64,000 bases of DNA from Limnomonas spitsbergensis (taxonomy: Eukaryota > Chlorophyta > Chlorophyceae > Chlamydomonadales), in assembly GCA_037349105.1 (NCBI GenBank), contig JAYJMM010000081.1, positions 1,302,001 to 1,366,000 of the forward strand, in the 5' to 3' direction. Position numbers and translations under genes: made by a program. The notes below the pieces were generated by a model. It did not search any database. It was not told where the DNA came from and worked only from the letters and a program-made list of their open reading frames with translations. How positions within the stretch are numbered: the stretch's first letter is position 1; each line of letters starts with the position of its first letter. Below are positions 63,861-64,000 of this stretch, one piece after another.

Positions 63861-64000
63861 GTTAAGGTTTAGGGTTATGGGTTTAGGGTTTGAAGAAAGA
63901 AGGCAGACAGCCTGGCATTATGTAACTATCAAGCTTTACACCGAGACACCGACGTATCAGTTGCCGTACCGGTATTGGCCCGTGAGCAAATTTTGTTACT

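Noticed and set aside
1..64000. tRNA, rRNA or snRNA genes
   Set aside because: I looked for cloverleaf or conserved rRNA words and saw none, but a reliable answer needs a covariance-model search.

Overview
The window is nuclear DNA of a eukaryote, most likely a green alga. The protein genes are cut into many short exons with GT-AG introns. Plant-type families are present: a PP2C phosphatase and a bZIP factor whose basic region resembles plant group I bZIPs. TTTAGGG/CCCTAAA telomere-like strings are scattered through introns, and minisatellites are very abundant. The overall look resembles a prasinophyte such as Cymbomonas, but that species guess is weak. I saw no rRNA, tRNA, CRISPR or bacterial operon.

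Layout. 1-1250: a 20-bp satellite, then repeat-rich DNA. 1359-9999 (+): a complete seven-exon PP2C phosphatase; all exon phases agree and give 380 aa. 10000-15445: its 3' region, then a cluster of MITE-like inverted-repeat elements. 15446-18689 (-): a three-exon bZIP factor of 491 aa. 18690-20531: no recognised gene, one perfect 22-bp hairpin. 20536-39499: a 19-kb Ty3/gypsy-like retrotransposon flanked by TCTA duplications. 40728-42445 (-): three exons of a SAP30-like Sin3-binding protein. 43676-43890: a MITE. 44614 to at least 63336 (+): a gene of at least 14 short exons (835 codons so far, phases consistent) for an unrecognised Ser/Pro/Glu-rich protein.

Two things stand out. First, the retrotransposon is unusual. 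It has a 2395-aa gag-protease frame and a 2883-aa pol frame carrying RT, RNase H, a C5-cytosine DNA methyltransferase between RNase H and integrase, a D,D-35-E integrase and a C-terminal PHD finger. Its terminal repeats are split (A - coding - B - gc - A - B) instead of ordinary LTRs. A 23-nt segment immediately after the first A is perfectly complementary to a segment inside A, as expected for Tf1-like self-priming. The B-gc-A junction is a palindrome, and the element's ends are TGTC...GACA. Together these suggest a replication cycle passing through a circle that integrase opens at the B/A junction.

Second, the edges of most exons in the two large plus-strand genes are copied into the adjoining introns. 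Copies of an exon's 5' end with its acceptor lie upstream. Copies of its 3' end with its donor lie downstream. They usually come in tandem and look more decayed with distance, and at least one 1.2-kb minisatellite appears to have grown from such a copy. This points to exon-edge tandem duplication as a main source of intron growth and of decoy splice sites here.
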